A DNA stretch of 64,000 bases from NCBI RefSeq assembly GCF_036588685.1, contig NC_086374.1:37316886-37380885 (forward strand), in the 5' to 3' direction. Origin of the DNA: Mytilus trossulus. Its lineage: Eukaryota > Mollusca > Bivalvia > Mytilida > Mytilidae. A program made the position numbers and the translations under genes. Under the pieces are notes generated by a model that ran no database searches, was not told where the DNA came from, and saw nothing but the letters and a program-made list of their open reading frames with translations. This document shows positions 1 through 10,597 of the stretch, one piece after another. Position 1 is the first letter of the stretch. The number at the start of each line of letters is the position of its first letter.

Positions 1-38
1 TAGTTCACTTATCACCAGCAAGAGTACTAGTTTGAACT

Positions 39-245
39 TCAAGTAAAACGCGTACCCCAAAAGGAATGTACAAACTCACAAGTCGTAGACATGCTGACAA
101 CGCCATGGCAAAGAAAACAAGGAAAAAACAACCAACAAACATCATATAACTTAAAACCCAACAAGTAAAATGTACAAGAAGCATTTGATTTCCCCGAGGG
201 TATCACCAGCCCAGTAGTCAATAGTGTGCTGACATGAATTATCAT
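39..245. repeat. dispersed repeat fragment
   Basis: This stretch resembles 8620-8870: both share a 'gacaa(c/a)gccatggc' core followed by an A-rich, lysine-codon-like run. An open frame of 68 codons crosses it on the minus strand, but it has no protein-like features and I do not call it a gene. The family name is unknown to me. Confidence 0.35.
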
Positions 246-310
246 TGATATGGTTATATTTATAAATTAACTGTTTACAAAACTTTGAATTTTTGAAATA
301 CTAACGCTTT

Positions 311-510
311 TCTACCTCAGGCATAGATTACCTTAGCTGGATTTGGCAAAATTTATAGGAATTTTCGTCCTCAATGCTCTTCAACTTCGTACTTTATTTG
401 GCCTTTTTAACTTTTTTAGATTCGAGCGTCCCTGATGAATCTTTTGTAGACGAAGCGCGCGTCTTGCGTATATACAAAATTTAGTCCTGGTATCTATGAT
501 GAGTTTATTT
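311..510 (+). repeat. dispersed ~200-bp repeat, family A (GCGCGTC core)
   Basis: The block starts at 'tctacctcaggcatagatt' and ends at 'ctggtatctatgatgagttt'. A palindrome-like core near 450-465 reads gacgaagcgcgcgtc. The same block recurs at 2969-3167 (+), partly at 32760-32871 (+), and in reverse at about 9750-9960 and 10084-10300. A tail-only piece lies at 50250-50275. It looks like a short non-autonomous element that is abundant in this genome. No coding potential is seen. Confidence 0.75.
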
Positions 511-512
511 GA

Positions 513-1148
513 AGAAAACAACACATTATGGAGTGCAAATTTAAATCCAAAAGTGTCAAAACATCATCGTGTGCACTGATGCCATTAAACATTAGAGTTA
601 CGGACAGTGGATAATTAATTGTCAATTCCTTATATGCTTTCTATGTAAATGAGAAATTGTCCTTGCTTAAAGCATGATACACTTATTTAGATGCAGTAAA
701 ATGCATTAAAATTCCCTTGGTATAAATAAAATCAGAAATACAGTAATCTTCGTTTTAGCATGGACGATTAATCTGTTTCTTGAAAAGGTCTTAAGGCAAA
801 TAATGTTTTATTCATGGATAAGGAATTGCACACTCAGTAAAATATTCCCTTAGAGAACAGAACTACAAAATATCATAGCACTTTTTCCTTACCAGTAATT
901 GAATTATAGCAGCATAAAAAATGAATGTTCTGTGTTTTGCACGCATAAATAGTGTCGAGAAACATATATTCCTCTCAAGGGGTATTGGAAATGTAAAAAT
1001 ACAGAACGTTTTTACTTTGAACCTATTGTGTGGTGGATTATGAAAATTAATACAAGTGAATTTCAATGATGAGATGCAGATAAATACCTACTCCTTATTC
1101 TATTTTTGAGCAAGTTTTATTGTTAATTGCTTATTTGATTTATTACAG
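513..1148. other. no gene seen; probable intron of the gene at 1149-7537
   Basis: AT-rich sequence with short open frames only. It probably belongs to the intron upstream of the first exon I can recognise for the membrane-protein gene. I found no convincing exon, RNA gene or complete repeat here. Confidence 0.4.
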
Positions 1149-4100
1149 TATTAAAATATAGACCTCTACGTCCATCCTTTGCCCATTATGTGACACCATG
1201 CTCATCACTATATGCCACATACAACCAAACATCGGCGTATACAACGAGAGGGGACAGAACATTTCTAGTCAATGGTGGTGGTACATGTATGTATTATCTA
1301 ACTAAATCATGAAGAGAAAACTGCAATCGAACAAACACTTCAGTGTTTATTATTTTCGTCTGGGAAACTTAAACCTGAGATGTTAAAGGCATTTTGTTGT
1401 TTTTATACGACCACCACATTTTTTAGGGGTTCGTATACTAGCATGATTTCGTCGCCGTCGTCCGAATGATACATATGGTTTCGAGATAATATCTTTCGTT
1501 TTAGTGAATGGATCTCTAGAAGAAGGTTCAATACCACCAAAATGAGTCTGGGATTGATTTTGGGAGTTCTGGTACCAACAGCTTAGGTAGTGGGGGCCAA
1601 AAATGGACTAAGAACAAGCATTTTTGTATTTCCGATCAATAACTTGTGTGTTAGTGTATCATGGATCTCTCTGATATTGTTCAACAAGTTTCATATCACA
1701 AAGGGATTCATTTGTTTTTCAAAATATTTTTCTTTTTTTTTCTTTTTCAAGAAGAAATCTTCAATTGCACAGTATTGCGTATTTTTAAGATTTTTGACCA
1801 CATTTATTTAGTGTCAGAAACCTATATCATGTTAAAGATGTGAAAGCAATCAAAATTCGGACATTATTTAAGCTTAAATATTGTGTCCAACTTTGCCCAA
1901 ACTGGTCAGGGTTCAACCTCTGCGGTCGTAAAAGGTTCAGCGAAGCATTTTTAATTCTATTTTTCTGTTAATAAAAACAAACTTTGCTTGATGTATCTTA
2001 AATTCCTGGTCACATGTTAAGTAAGTGTTTCGAGTATATCCTTAACCGGGCAGTTTGGAATTACTTCGAATGTACTAATGTTTTTTTTTATCCTGCAAGT
2101 ACAAATGAATTTCGCTTCCATGTTAAGTAAGCGGTAGTATGGATATTTCTTTTTTTTTCATACCAGTTCATGTATGGGTCCCCTTCGAAGTCCACATTTA
2201 AACTATGAGAAAATTATTTATTTATAAATCCGAAAGTCTATCATCCCAACCAGTATTAGAACATGCATTATAACATTCATACAAAATTTTGTTTCAAATA
2301 GAATGAATAGTTTATATACTTTTTTTGAAAGATGTAATTTCGATCTGCAGCATATGCAAAACTTAAAAAAATGAAATTGAATTGCATTCACATGAATCTG
2401 TCTATTTGCTGTTAAAACCTGGAAAACAGAACATCAACATATTTCGAATGGCATGTGCCATAATGGCATCACTGGAATTCTTAATTTGCATATCTTAAAG
2501 TTGTAAAACATACATAGGAACATTAATGAAACAAATGCAGGGGGAATTAATAGCTCTTGTTTCAAATAATATTTGGCAGTTTCTCTTATCATTGATTGAT
2601 AGTCTAATAAAAATGTAAAAGAATGTTTTCCTGTCAGCATTTGAATCTATAACAGTCTCCAGGTGAACCCAGATTGACAGCTGCTCTTTTTTTTCTGTAA
2701 AATTGTATTTATATTGATTATTTACCACGATTCCATGACATTTGTTCTAAATGACTTTCTACGTAATCGTATCTATATACCAGTGAGACCATTTTTATTA
2801 CATAAAACATTTACAATCCATTAGTGGTGATCTGATTAACTACAATCAAATCAACACTCTACCTCATCACATAGTGTATAATTCTGCTTAAAACGTTTTT
2901 CTTCAGAACGTTGATTAGGGCATAAATCTTTAAATACTTCAGTATCAACCAGTTTTTTGAGAACTGCTTTCTACTTCAGGCATAGATTACCTTAGCTGTA
3001 TATGGCAAACTTTTTAGGAATTTTGGTCCCCAACGCTCTTCAACTTCGTGTATTTTGGCCTTTTTAACTGTTTTGGATTTGAGCGTCATTGATGAGTCTT
3101 TTGTAGACAAAACGCGCGTCTGGCGTATATACAAAATTTAGTCCTGGTATCTATGATGGGTTTATTTCCAATGATCTAAACTATTCATCGAGAATTAAAG
3201 ACTGAACAAATGAGCTCCTCCACACTGAAAAAACCTTTTCTTTTATCGCCAACATATCTTGTGATAAACATGTAAAAAAACACAATGAAACTTAATTACT
3301 TTTTACATAATACATTTTGTTTTGCAAAAAAATAGTTGTTTTTCTTAAAGAAAACATAGGGTAATAGCTAAAGCCTCGGTCACACCTTACCGGATAGCTC
3401 GAACGGACGCCTAACGGATAAAAAAAAGTTATCCGTTGACAAAAATTTTATCCGTTGGGAGTCCGTTGGTGTACTAACGGACATATAACGAATGTCTAAC
3501 GGACACACAACGGACATTGAACGTACGTGAAACGGATATGTACCGGATAGAACGGACGTCGAACGTACATCAAACGGACGAGTACCGGATAAAACGGACA
3601 CCTAACGGAAGCGTAACGGATAAAACGGATGAACAAAATATTCTGAAACTGAAAATTAAAGGCAATAAACCATCTAAAAATTAAAGGCAATAAACCATGA
3701 GAAATTTCAATTGGCATTTGTCCGTTTGACATCCGGTAGGCATCCGTTTTATCCGTTATCCTTCCGTTATTGTCCGTTTCACATCCGTTTTATCCGTTAG
3801 GCGTCCGGTAGACGTCCGTTGGTGAATTGGTCTACCGGATCTCCAACGGATGCATAGGTAGCAATACACAGTTAGGAAAAAAACTTAAAATTGACACTCA
3901 TAATTTTTAATCACCCTCTTTCCCCTCCTGTCTAACAAAGAAGGCTTTATATGTGTGTTATGCATGTAAATACTTGTAGAAAGAAAATCTTCCATAGATT
4001 TGATTTCTAATGCTCATTAGGGTGAAATATAATCCATTTTGGGTGTAACCATGGCAACAATCTGCATTTCTAAGATACAAAATATAGCAAAAAAGGGGGG

Positions 4101-7100
4101 TGAACATGTCACAAAAGTCTCCAAAATTTGGTCTAAAGGAAAATTTCAATGAATTACAGTGATACCTTTCCTGAATCCATAGGTTTATATCTATAAAGTG
4201 GTCCAAAAAAAATCATATGCTTTCCTGCTCCTTTTTCCATAAAATTGATTTGAAAAGATCGAGCGCAAAATCTTTGTTGATAAACACTTCAATAATTTAA
4301 GGAAATATGAACGGTACGGATAGGAAAATACGGACTGTCAATCATACAAATGGCCTATAAAACATGTTAAAATCTATCTAAATGTTCATAAGAAGGCTCT
4401 ATTATTCTTCAATTATCTAAAAATCAATTTTATTGTACAAAAACTTTCATATTTAAAAAATTCACAGGGGCCATACTGCGAAACTAAAGTTAAAACTGTG
4501 TATTGCTACCTTAAATGCATAACGGACACGTAACGGATACAAAACGGACGAGTACCGTACAAAACGGACGTCTAACTGACGCCTAACGGACGTTCAACGG
4601 ACATTTTATCCGTTGGACGTCCGTTCAAAGTTTTGAACATGCTCAAAATTTTCCACCGGACAGAACGGACAAAACGGACGCTTAACGGACGCCTAACGGA
4701 TATGGACGGACGCCTAACGGATAAGAACGGACGTCTAACGGACATGAACGGATTGAAAAAAAGTTATCCGTTAGGCGTCCGTTCGAGCTATCCGGTAAGG
4801 TGTGACCGAGGCTTTAGTTATCTTACTTTGTCTATAATGCTTCACCTTAAACTAATAGAACAGATACAATAAACTGTCAAATGTTTCGATAAATGTCATA
4901 GAAAGATTGTATTTGTATATCAGAAGGCATTGAAACGGTTTAATCAAGGTATTAAATTGTCAAAAAAAAGCATTAAGTCTGAAAAAAATCTGTTTTTAAA
5001 ACTGGCCACTTTATACACCTTAAAATTGTTTTGACCAGTCTTCATATTTCTCGACCCTGTAATGGCTGAAAACATGTTTAGAAGAGTAACTAAAGAGAAA
5101 TTCATTAACAAATTTAGAAATGTGAGTGAATTGATCAAGTTTTCACAAAAATACATTTTTCTTCTCAAAAACGGTCGATTTTTTAAGCCGTGTTCAACAT
5201 GTTTTGTATGTGTTATGTAATTTGAAGTCGCCATTTTGGTTCCATCTTGCAGTACAACGCTTGTTAAACGCGTTCTTTTCGCTGTGTGCAAAATGTATAT
5301 AAAGAGACGATGGCAGATTTTTCTTTTCTTACTTTTTTTATGAACACTGCAGTACACATTTTAACCTGAAAGTTACTTTAATAGCACTGTAGGAAAAGAG
5401 ATTTGCTCATGAAATGGTAAAATTAAAATTTGATCTCAGCCCGAGAAGTAATAGAAAACTTCAATTAATGTAAAACTAACAATGGTTCGACCCATTTCGT
5501 ACAATTTTGAAACAACTTGATCAAAGAGGGATAATTCTAATCTATTTCAGATAATAACACAGATGAAGTGACGATATCTTCGTTTGACCCGGAAAGATTT
5601 TATAATATTTTCAGTAAGTTTTCCTTGAATGAAAAACCGTTTAGCTACTTCTTATATATTCAGTATATGATAACGAACAATGCAAATCAATTTTTACAGA
5701 CAACTTTTTTTCAGTTTGCCTAAGTATTTCCTCTAGGTCCATTTTTTTAAATTAATCACCTTTGTGTTGCTTCTTACATTAATTTATACATATTCGGAAC
5801 GTTTTTATTTGATTTTACATATCAGCTTCTGTATGTACATGGTGTATTACCTTTAATGTACTTGTAATGTGAAAAAGAAGTTCTTTAATTCAACGTATTT
5901 CTTCTCTTTTGTAATTTCAGAAATAGTTGTAATCAACTTTTTCCTGTTTGTTATTGCGTTCTGGATAGTAATGGCAATTTGTCTGGTTTGCTGTCGGTAA
6001 GTGATATACATGGCTAACTAAATAGCTCAAAAGTAGATAGCTGTTCCCAATAACTATATTGATAAATAAATTCGACGACTTAGTTTAAAACAGCCGTATT
6101 AAAAAGAGAACACTCATCACAAGATTTTTATTTCTAAATCTCCCATTACCAACTGAAATTCTAAACATATATTGTGACGTTGTAATTGGCCAGCTAAATA
6201 TTTAAATTGAGAATAGAAATGGGGAATGTTTCAAAGAGACAACAACCCGACAAAAGAGCTGAAAACAGCTGAAGGCCGATAATGGGTCTTCAACACAGCA
6301 AGAATTCATGCAACCGGAGGCGGGCTTCAGTTGTCCTTAAACAAAAACGTGCACTGGTACAGCGATAATGGACGTCTTACTTAACTTCGAAATATAAAAA
6401 AAGAAATTAAAATTAAAATTAAAAACAACACAGATCATCCTTACCTATTTGTAGGATCTTCGTATGTCAATTGATGTGTATATTTGTGTAGAAAAAAATA
6501 AATAAAAACTTTAAGAGACCGTGTTTTTTTTGTGTTTTTTGTGTATTTTGTAGACATTTGTAATCTTAATAACATCTATTTGTTCTTTGAATATATTCAA
6601 ACCAACTTTTTATTTAAGGTATTGTACATTAAGAAAAACTGGACAATACAAATTGGCTACACAGTCCGATACAGACTCAGGACATTCTGGACGTCGGACT
6701 GACCCAGGCGGGACGTCTATGCAAACATTTTCAGAGGGCATTGAAGAATCTCCCGAACGAGAATCGTGTTTTAATCATATAGAAAAACGAAACACACGAA
6801 TGTTTACATCTGTGTCATCAGAAGGACCGTATACCGCCATTGATAAATCTACATATAGTTCAAATGATAATTCAGTGGCAAATAATAGAACAACAAGCTT
6901 CAGACCACCAAAAATAAAAAATCCTTACGCATCATATGATAGTTTAGACTTTGAAGATGCAGAGGAAGGTACACATACTCATTCTAATTCAAATATGCAA
7001 ACTTCTACGATATCTGAGTTTCCTCCTCCTCCACCTCCAGAATTATTGGAAAATGCTGGACCCCCTACTCCACCCCCACCGCTTAAAAATCAGAATAACG

Positions 7101-7537
7101 AATATTACCATGAAGAGAACACTGCATATCAGAATGGTGCTACTGAACAAGGAGTTCAGCATTATCAAATTAATGACGATGACTATGCTATTGTGCAAAA
7201 ACCTAAACGAAAACCTCAAATAGTGCCAAAACCGAAACAAGCTCATAATCCAATGTATGATCATGTTCCTAGTGCCTCAAATTCTCGGACTTCTCCATGT
7301 GACCATCACGTATTAGATACGCATTCAAGTGATGGACGACCACAGGAAACAAAAGGTCAATCGCCTAAGAGACACCAAGTAGGTTACTTGCCACAACACA
7401 ATTGTATACTCGAATGTGAAGGCACGCATCCACATAACTTTCCCCCACCTGCTCAAATGAATAGACAACGCATAAACGGAAATGGCTACCCTTCAAATGT
7501 TCCGTACAGTCCTGAAAGGACAGATTATTACTACTAG
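1149..7537 (+). CDS. single-pass membrane protein with proline-rich cytoplasmic tail (3' part, 4 exons)
   Basis: Exons with matching phases are 1149-1280, 5551-5613, 5921-5996 and 6619-7537 (stop TAG). Each has an AG acceptor and the internal donors are GT. Exons 1 and 2 encode an extracellular stretch with two N-glycosylation sequons (NQT, NNT). Exon 3 encodes a hydrophobic helix (KIVVINFFLFVIAFWIVM) followed by a cysteine pair and arginine, so it is a membrane anchor. The roughly 305-residue last exon is a cytoplasmic tail with an EFPPPPPPEL stretch (7016-7045), a second proline run, an NPMY motif (7247-7258), several further tyrosines and a YYY end. The first recognised exon starts mid-codon, so more exons lie upstream, possibly outside the window. 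The family is not recognised. A cell-surface receptor or adhesion protein linked to actin is an inference from the tail motifs. A polyadenylation signal follows at 7584-7589. Confidence 0.75.
1406..1948 (+). mobile_element. diverged short copy of the 1.9-kb element (family D) in an intron
   Basis: It begins 'tttttatacgacc' with a cgtcgccgtcgtccg stretch. It carries the phrase 'gattgattttgggagtt', and ends with 'gggttcaacctctgcggtcgta' followed by a short GC-containing tail. The order matches the copies at 42913-44869 and 58149-60035, but the sequence is much diverged and the middle is missing. It lies in the long intron 1281-5550 of the membrane-protein gene. The open frames in it are not supported as genes. 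Confidence 0.7.
2969..3167 (+). repeat. dispersed repeat, family A, second copy
   Basis: Same order as 311-510: 'ttctacttcaggcatagatt', 'aacgctcttcaacttcgt', the GACAAAACGCGCGTC core and the 'ctggtatctatgatg' tail. It sits in the same intron, about 200 bp upstream of the foldback element. Confidence 0.75.
3368..4817. mobile_element. foldback-type element with long inverted repeats
   Basis: The two ends form a perfect 54-bp inverted repeat: it opens CTAAAGCCTCGGTCACACCT and the right end (4764-4817) is its exact reverse complement. Inside each arm are many imperfect repeats of AACGGAC/TCCGTT hexamer blocks (3395-3620, 3720-3850, 4515-4790). A second, inner inverted repeat surrounds 'ggtagcaatacacagtt' (near 3855-3872 and 4495-4512). 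The central 600 bp or so (3880-4490) is ordinary AT-rich sequence. Flanks are 'ggtaatag' and 'ttatctta', and I see no clear target duplication. No transposase is encoded; the short open frames in both arms are translations of the hexamer repeats. The structure (long arms made of subrepeats) matches foldback elements. The family is not recognised. Confidence 0.85.
4818..5550. other. intron remainder; no gene seen
   Basis: Intron of the membrane-protein gene. A 137-codon open frame on the minus strand (4944-5357) has low-complexity composition, no family likeness and no splice context, so it is not called. A GTCGCCATTTTG stretch at 5227-5238 resembles a YY1 site, but it has no obvious promoter context. 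Confidence 0.4.
6225..6440. repeat. dispersed repeat fragment in intron (family C type)
   Basis: Contains 'caaagagacaacaacccgac' followed by 'cttcaacacagcaag', 'accggaggcgggcttcag' and 'acagcgataatgga'. The same words in the same order occur at 37100-37220. The fragment ends in an AAATT-rich run. It lies in the intron before the last exon of the membrane-protein gene. Confidence 0.6.
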
Positions 7538-7583
7538 TCATATGTTTTACCTATTTATTCATAATCTTTTATATACATTTGAA

Positions 7584-7589
7584 AATAAA
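7584..7589 (+). terminator. polyadenylation signal AATAAA of the membrane-protein gene
   Basis: A canonical AATAAA lies 47 bp after the stop codon at 7535-7537 and is followed by T-rich sequence. This supports a short 3' UTR. Confidence 0.6.
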
Positions 7590-8072
7590 ATTTGAATTAA
7601 ATAACTTTTTATATTATTAAAAATATGTTTTATATACATGTATATATTATACTCGCAGTCATGCTCAACCGTTCTAGTGTTATTTTTTCTCTCTCACAGG
7701 GTCAAACTTAAGTGTTATATCTACTGAAAATCCATAGCTAAAGAGTTTATATTATAAACTTGAAGTATTGTTTCACATTTTACATATTTCCATAAAACCA
7801 AAATAATATTCGTTTGTTGTTGCTATGACGATTCTCGTATCATGTCCCAACTACCAAGATTTTTAGAGTGATGGGTAGTTGAAATTCTATTTCTATTTTC
7901 AATTGTAATAAAGAATAAAACAAAATAACCTACATGTAGCTATCCATACTCGACATTGCATGAGGCCATATATTATTTTATGTTTGCCTGGTCCCACGGA
8001 GGAAAATCCAAATAAGAATACTATTAGTTACTTGTATTTCAATAATAGCATTTCTGAATAATTTTCCTCTAA

Positions 8073-8328
8073 AAAAATAATTACTTTTTTTGCTTTTTTA
8101 TGTTTTAACTCCACTGTTAAGCATCGCTGTTGGGCTATTTCGTGGAGGCCAGTTTTTATTGGTGGAGGAAGCCGGAGTGCCCGGGGAAAACCACCGACCT
8201 TCGATAGGAAAACTGACAATCCTATTCAATTAAGATTGGAGTCGAGTGAACTTGCACGAGCGGGGTTCGAAGTAACAACCACAGTATTGGTTTAAATACT
8301 TAGACCACTCGGCCACCGATGCCCCTTT
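8073..8328 (-). mobile_element. tRNA-derived SINE with a Meta-like central domain
   Basis: On the minus strand it starts near 8325 with a tRNA-like head: an A-box-like TGGCCGAGTGGTCTAAG (8315-8299) and a B-box-like TTCGAACCCC around 8271-8262. Downstream (8199-8141) is a conserved-looking block, ggtcggtggttttccccggg...cactccggcttcctccacc. This resembles the central 'Meta' domain described for mollusc and other invertebrate SINEs; that likeness is from memory. The insertion is absent from the paralogous block at 11285, which fixes both ends. A short A/T-rich 'taaaaaa' occurs on both sides and may be the target duplication. Confidence 0.8.
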
Positions 8329-8619
8329 AAAAAACTGCATAAAACAACACGTTTTATAATTTCATGCATACTGCGTTCCCTTATCATTAGTACATATCTA
8401 TGCTGTTATTACGAAGTAATGCAACAAATGTTAATAAATTTCAATATAAATGTTTTTTTCAACTTGGGTGTCACGTGTAAAATGATGTACTAGTAAGTGT
8501 TTGATAAACAGGAAGTCGTTAAATGACTCATTTAAACCATGATACCATATTTCAGAAATCTTTGTTATGTAGTTCCTCAGAAAAATGCGACGAAAATTTT
8601 GTCAACTTTGAGTGCCATG

Positions 8620-8870
8620 TGTAAATGAGGGGCGAAAGACACTAGAGGGACAGCCTAACTTACACATCGAAAATAAACTGACAAAGCCATGGCTTAAAAT
8701 TAAAAAGGAAAAGACAAAATAAAAACAACAGCACACTAAACACAACATAGAAAACTTAAGACAAAGCAACATGAATCCCAGCGAAAACTGGAGGGTGGTC
8801 CCGGGTGCTCCAGAAAGGGTAAGCAGATACTGCTCCCCATGTGGCACCCGTCGTGTTGCTCATGTTATTA
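8620..8870. repeat. dispersed repeat fragment (G type)
   Basis: Contains 'aaactgacaaagccatggc', an A-rich run, 'aactggagggtggtcccgggtgctcc' and 'ccatgtggcacccgtcgtg'. It shares its first part with 39-245. It is likely a non-coding mobile element remnant. Confidence 0.5.
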
Positions 8871-9104
8871 CAAACCCGGTAAATTGGCTAATTCGGTAGG
8901 TCACATTTGTTAAAATAGAAATGGAAAGTTCACAATTGGGAAGCTTAAATCATCTCTTTTGTCATTAAGTTTTGTTTTGTTTTGTTTTTCTTTTTAAAAT
9001 TTCTTTATTTCCATCAATGCTTGCTACATTGTCTTCAACAACTTTTGCTTTCAACCGACCCTCGTCAATTTCTGATGTAGTGAAGATATGAGGCAGATTT
9101 AACT

Positions 9105-9345
9105 GTCTGTTGTATTACTTACTTAATCTTTTTCGTGCTTCGATGCACATAAGGCCGACACTAGATCCCTCCATAACACTCTGTCTTATGCTTTCCTCTC
9201 TACTTCTCGCCATGACATCCCAACCGCAGTTATCTCGCTTTCCACTGTTCTTCTCCATGTTTCTTTTTGTCTTCCCCTTTTCCTCTTGCCAGTTGGAGTC
9301 CACCTCAGTGACTCTTTTAAGCTAAAGCGATTGTTATTGTTGCGA
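9105..9345 (-). pseudogene. LINE reverse transcriptase, C-terminal tail fragment
   Basis: On the minus strand the translation includes WTPTGKRKRGRPKETWRRTVE, then W-D-V-M-A-R-S-R-E and a terminal C/R-rich end. This GRP-x-TWRR signature is typical of the extreme C-terminus of jockey/RTE-like non-LTR retrotransposon proteins. The fragment is the continuation of the piece at 10346-10597, which ends with WKWIGHVLR. In intact elements that motif lies just before the GRPKxTWRR block. About 1 kb of unrelated sequence (9346-10345) separates the two pieces. Confidence 0.75.
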
Positions 9346-10345
9346 CGTCAAACAGTGACTTATTGAGAAAAGATGCAGTTTTCAACTGATGTTTATCATT
9401 CAAACCAATTTTACTTGAAAACGAGTTCATGGAGCCCTCTTTTATAAAATAACATCTGGTTTAATTACATAAAAAGATTATGTTTACCAATTTTCATGGA
9501 AACGTAAATAGTGCATTTTTTTTTAAATTTGAAAAGTATACAGCAACAATTGACGGTTTTTTTTTCTTGCGATCTTCAAAATTTGATCAATATGAGTTAT
9601 TTGTTTTCACATTTATATATAGATTCTACCACTGCATCGAGTGTTAAACGATATTTATCCACTTGAGACAGTTAAATTCTAAAATTTAAAACGCGAGGCT
9701 TGCCGAGCGTTTTAAATATTTAGAATTTAACTGTCGAGAGTTGGATTATACCAGGATTATAAATTAGTACGCCAGACGCGCGTTTCGTCTACATAAGACT
9801 CGTCAGTGACACTCATATAAAAATAGGAATAAACCAAACAAATACAAAGTTGAAGAGCATTGAGGATCCAAAATTCCAAACAGTTGTGCCAAATACGGCT
9901 AAGGTAATCTATGACTGGGATAAGAAAATCCTTAGTTTTTCGAAAAATTCAAAGTTTAGTAAACAGGAAATTTACAAAAATGACCACATAATTGACGTTG
10001 ACTACTGGGCTGGTTATACCCTCGGGGACTTAACGTCCATCAGCAGAGGCATCGACCTAGTGGTGTAAATAGTTATCAAATGTACCAGGATTATAATTGA
10101 GTACGCCAGACGCGCGTTTCGTCTACATAAGACTCATCAGTGACGCTCATATCAAAATAGTTATAAACCAAACAAATACAAAGTTGAAGAGCATTGAGGA
10201 TCCAAATTTCCAAAAAGTTGTGCAAAATACGGCTAAGGTAATCTATGCCTGGGATAAGAAAATCCTTAGTTTTTCGAAAAAATTCAAAGTTTAGTAAACA
10301 GAAAATTTAAAAAATGACCATATGGAAATTTTCAACAAAATGTCA
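9346..10345. mobile_element. ~1-kb insertion splitting a LINE remnant; contains two family A units
   Basis: This block interrupts the LINE fragment on both sides. It holds a near-perfect hairpin at 9668-9735 and two head-to-tail units of about 334 bp (from 9751 and 10085). Each unit has the family A core in reverse orientation: acgccagacgcgcgtttcg, then aaagttgaagagcattgagg. The first unit also carries a 'ggttataccctcggggac' tail. The open frames at 9850 and 10097 are translations of this repeat, not genes. The exact insertion limits are uncertain by some tens of bases. Confidence 0.6.
9668..9735. repeat. near-perfect hairpin (inverted repeat)
   Basis: The left arm (cagttaaattctaaaattta..aacgc) pairs with the right arm (gcgttttaaatatttagaatttaactg) around a short loop gaggcttgccga. 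It may be the end structure of a short DNA element. Confidence 0.7.
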
Positions 10346-10597
10346 AAACTGTATCGTATGCCCTTAAGACATGACCTATCCATTTCCATCTTCTAGTTTT
10401 TATTCCATCTCTTATGTCTCTTTGTGCTGTCAGTTTGAATAGTTCTTCATTTGTTATTTTGTTGGGCCAACAGATTTTGCATATTTTTTTCAAGCAGGTA
10501 TTGTGGAATGTAGCCAGTTTGTTGAAGTCAGTTTGTATAATTCTCCAACATTCTGAGCCATAAAGCAGTACAGATTTGACATTGCTGTTGTAATCTG
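10346..10597 (-). pseudogene. LINE reverse transcriptase, thumb/C-terminal fragment
   Basis: The minus-strand translation contains SNVKSVLLYGSECWR, then FHNTCLKKICKICWPNKITN and RRWKWIGHVLR. This is the conserved region after the catalytic RT domain of jockey/RTE-like LINE proteins. It continues into 9105-9345 after the 1-kb insertion. Its upstream side joins in frame to a fragment of a different RT family (10598-10915). Confidence 0.8.

Larger units (their letters stand above)
7590..9104. other. intergenic, filled with repeats
   Basis: No gene is seen. The stretch 7928-8455 is a diverged duplicate of 11150-11410, interrupted by a SINE (listed separately). The stretch 8500-8600 (cattt..agttcctcagaaaaatgcgacgaaaa) resembles 10940-11060. 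The stretch 8620-8870 is another repeat fragment. The run 8970-9040 is T-rich. Confidence 0.5.

Noticed and set aside
4944-5357. 137-codon minus-strand frame
   Set aside because: Intronic on the other strand, low-complexity content, no family likeness.
8262-8325. Functional tRNA gene
   Set aside because: A- and B-box-like pieces are present, but no cloverleaf can be formed and a Meta-like domain follows; it is a SINE head.
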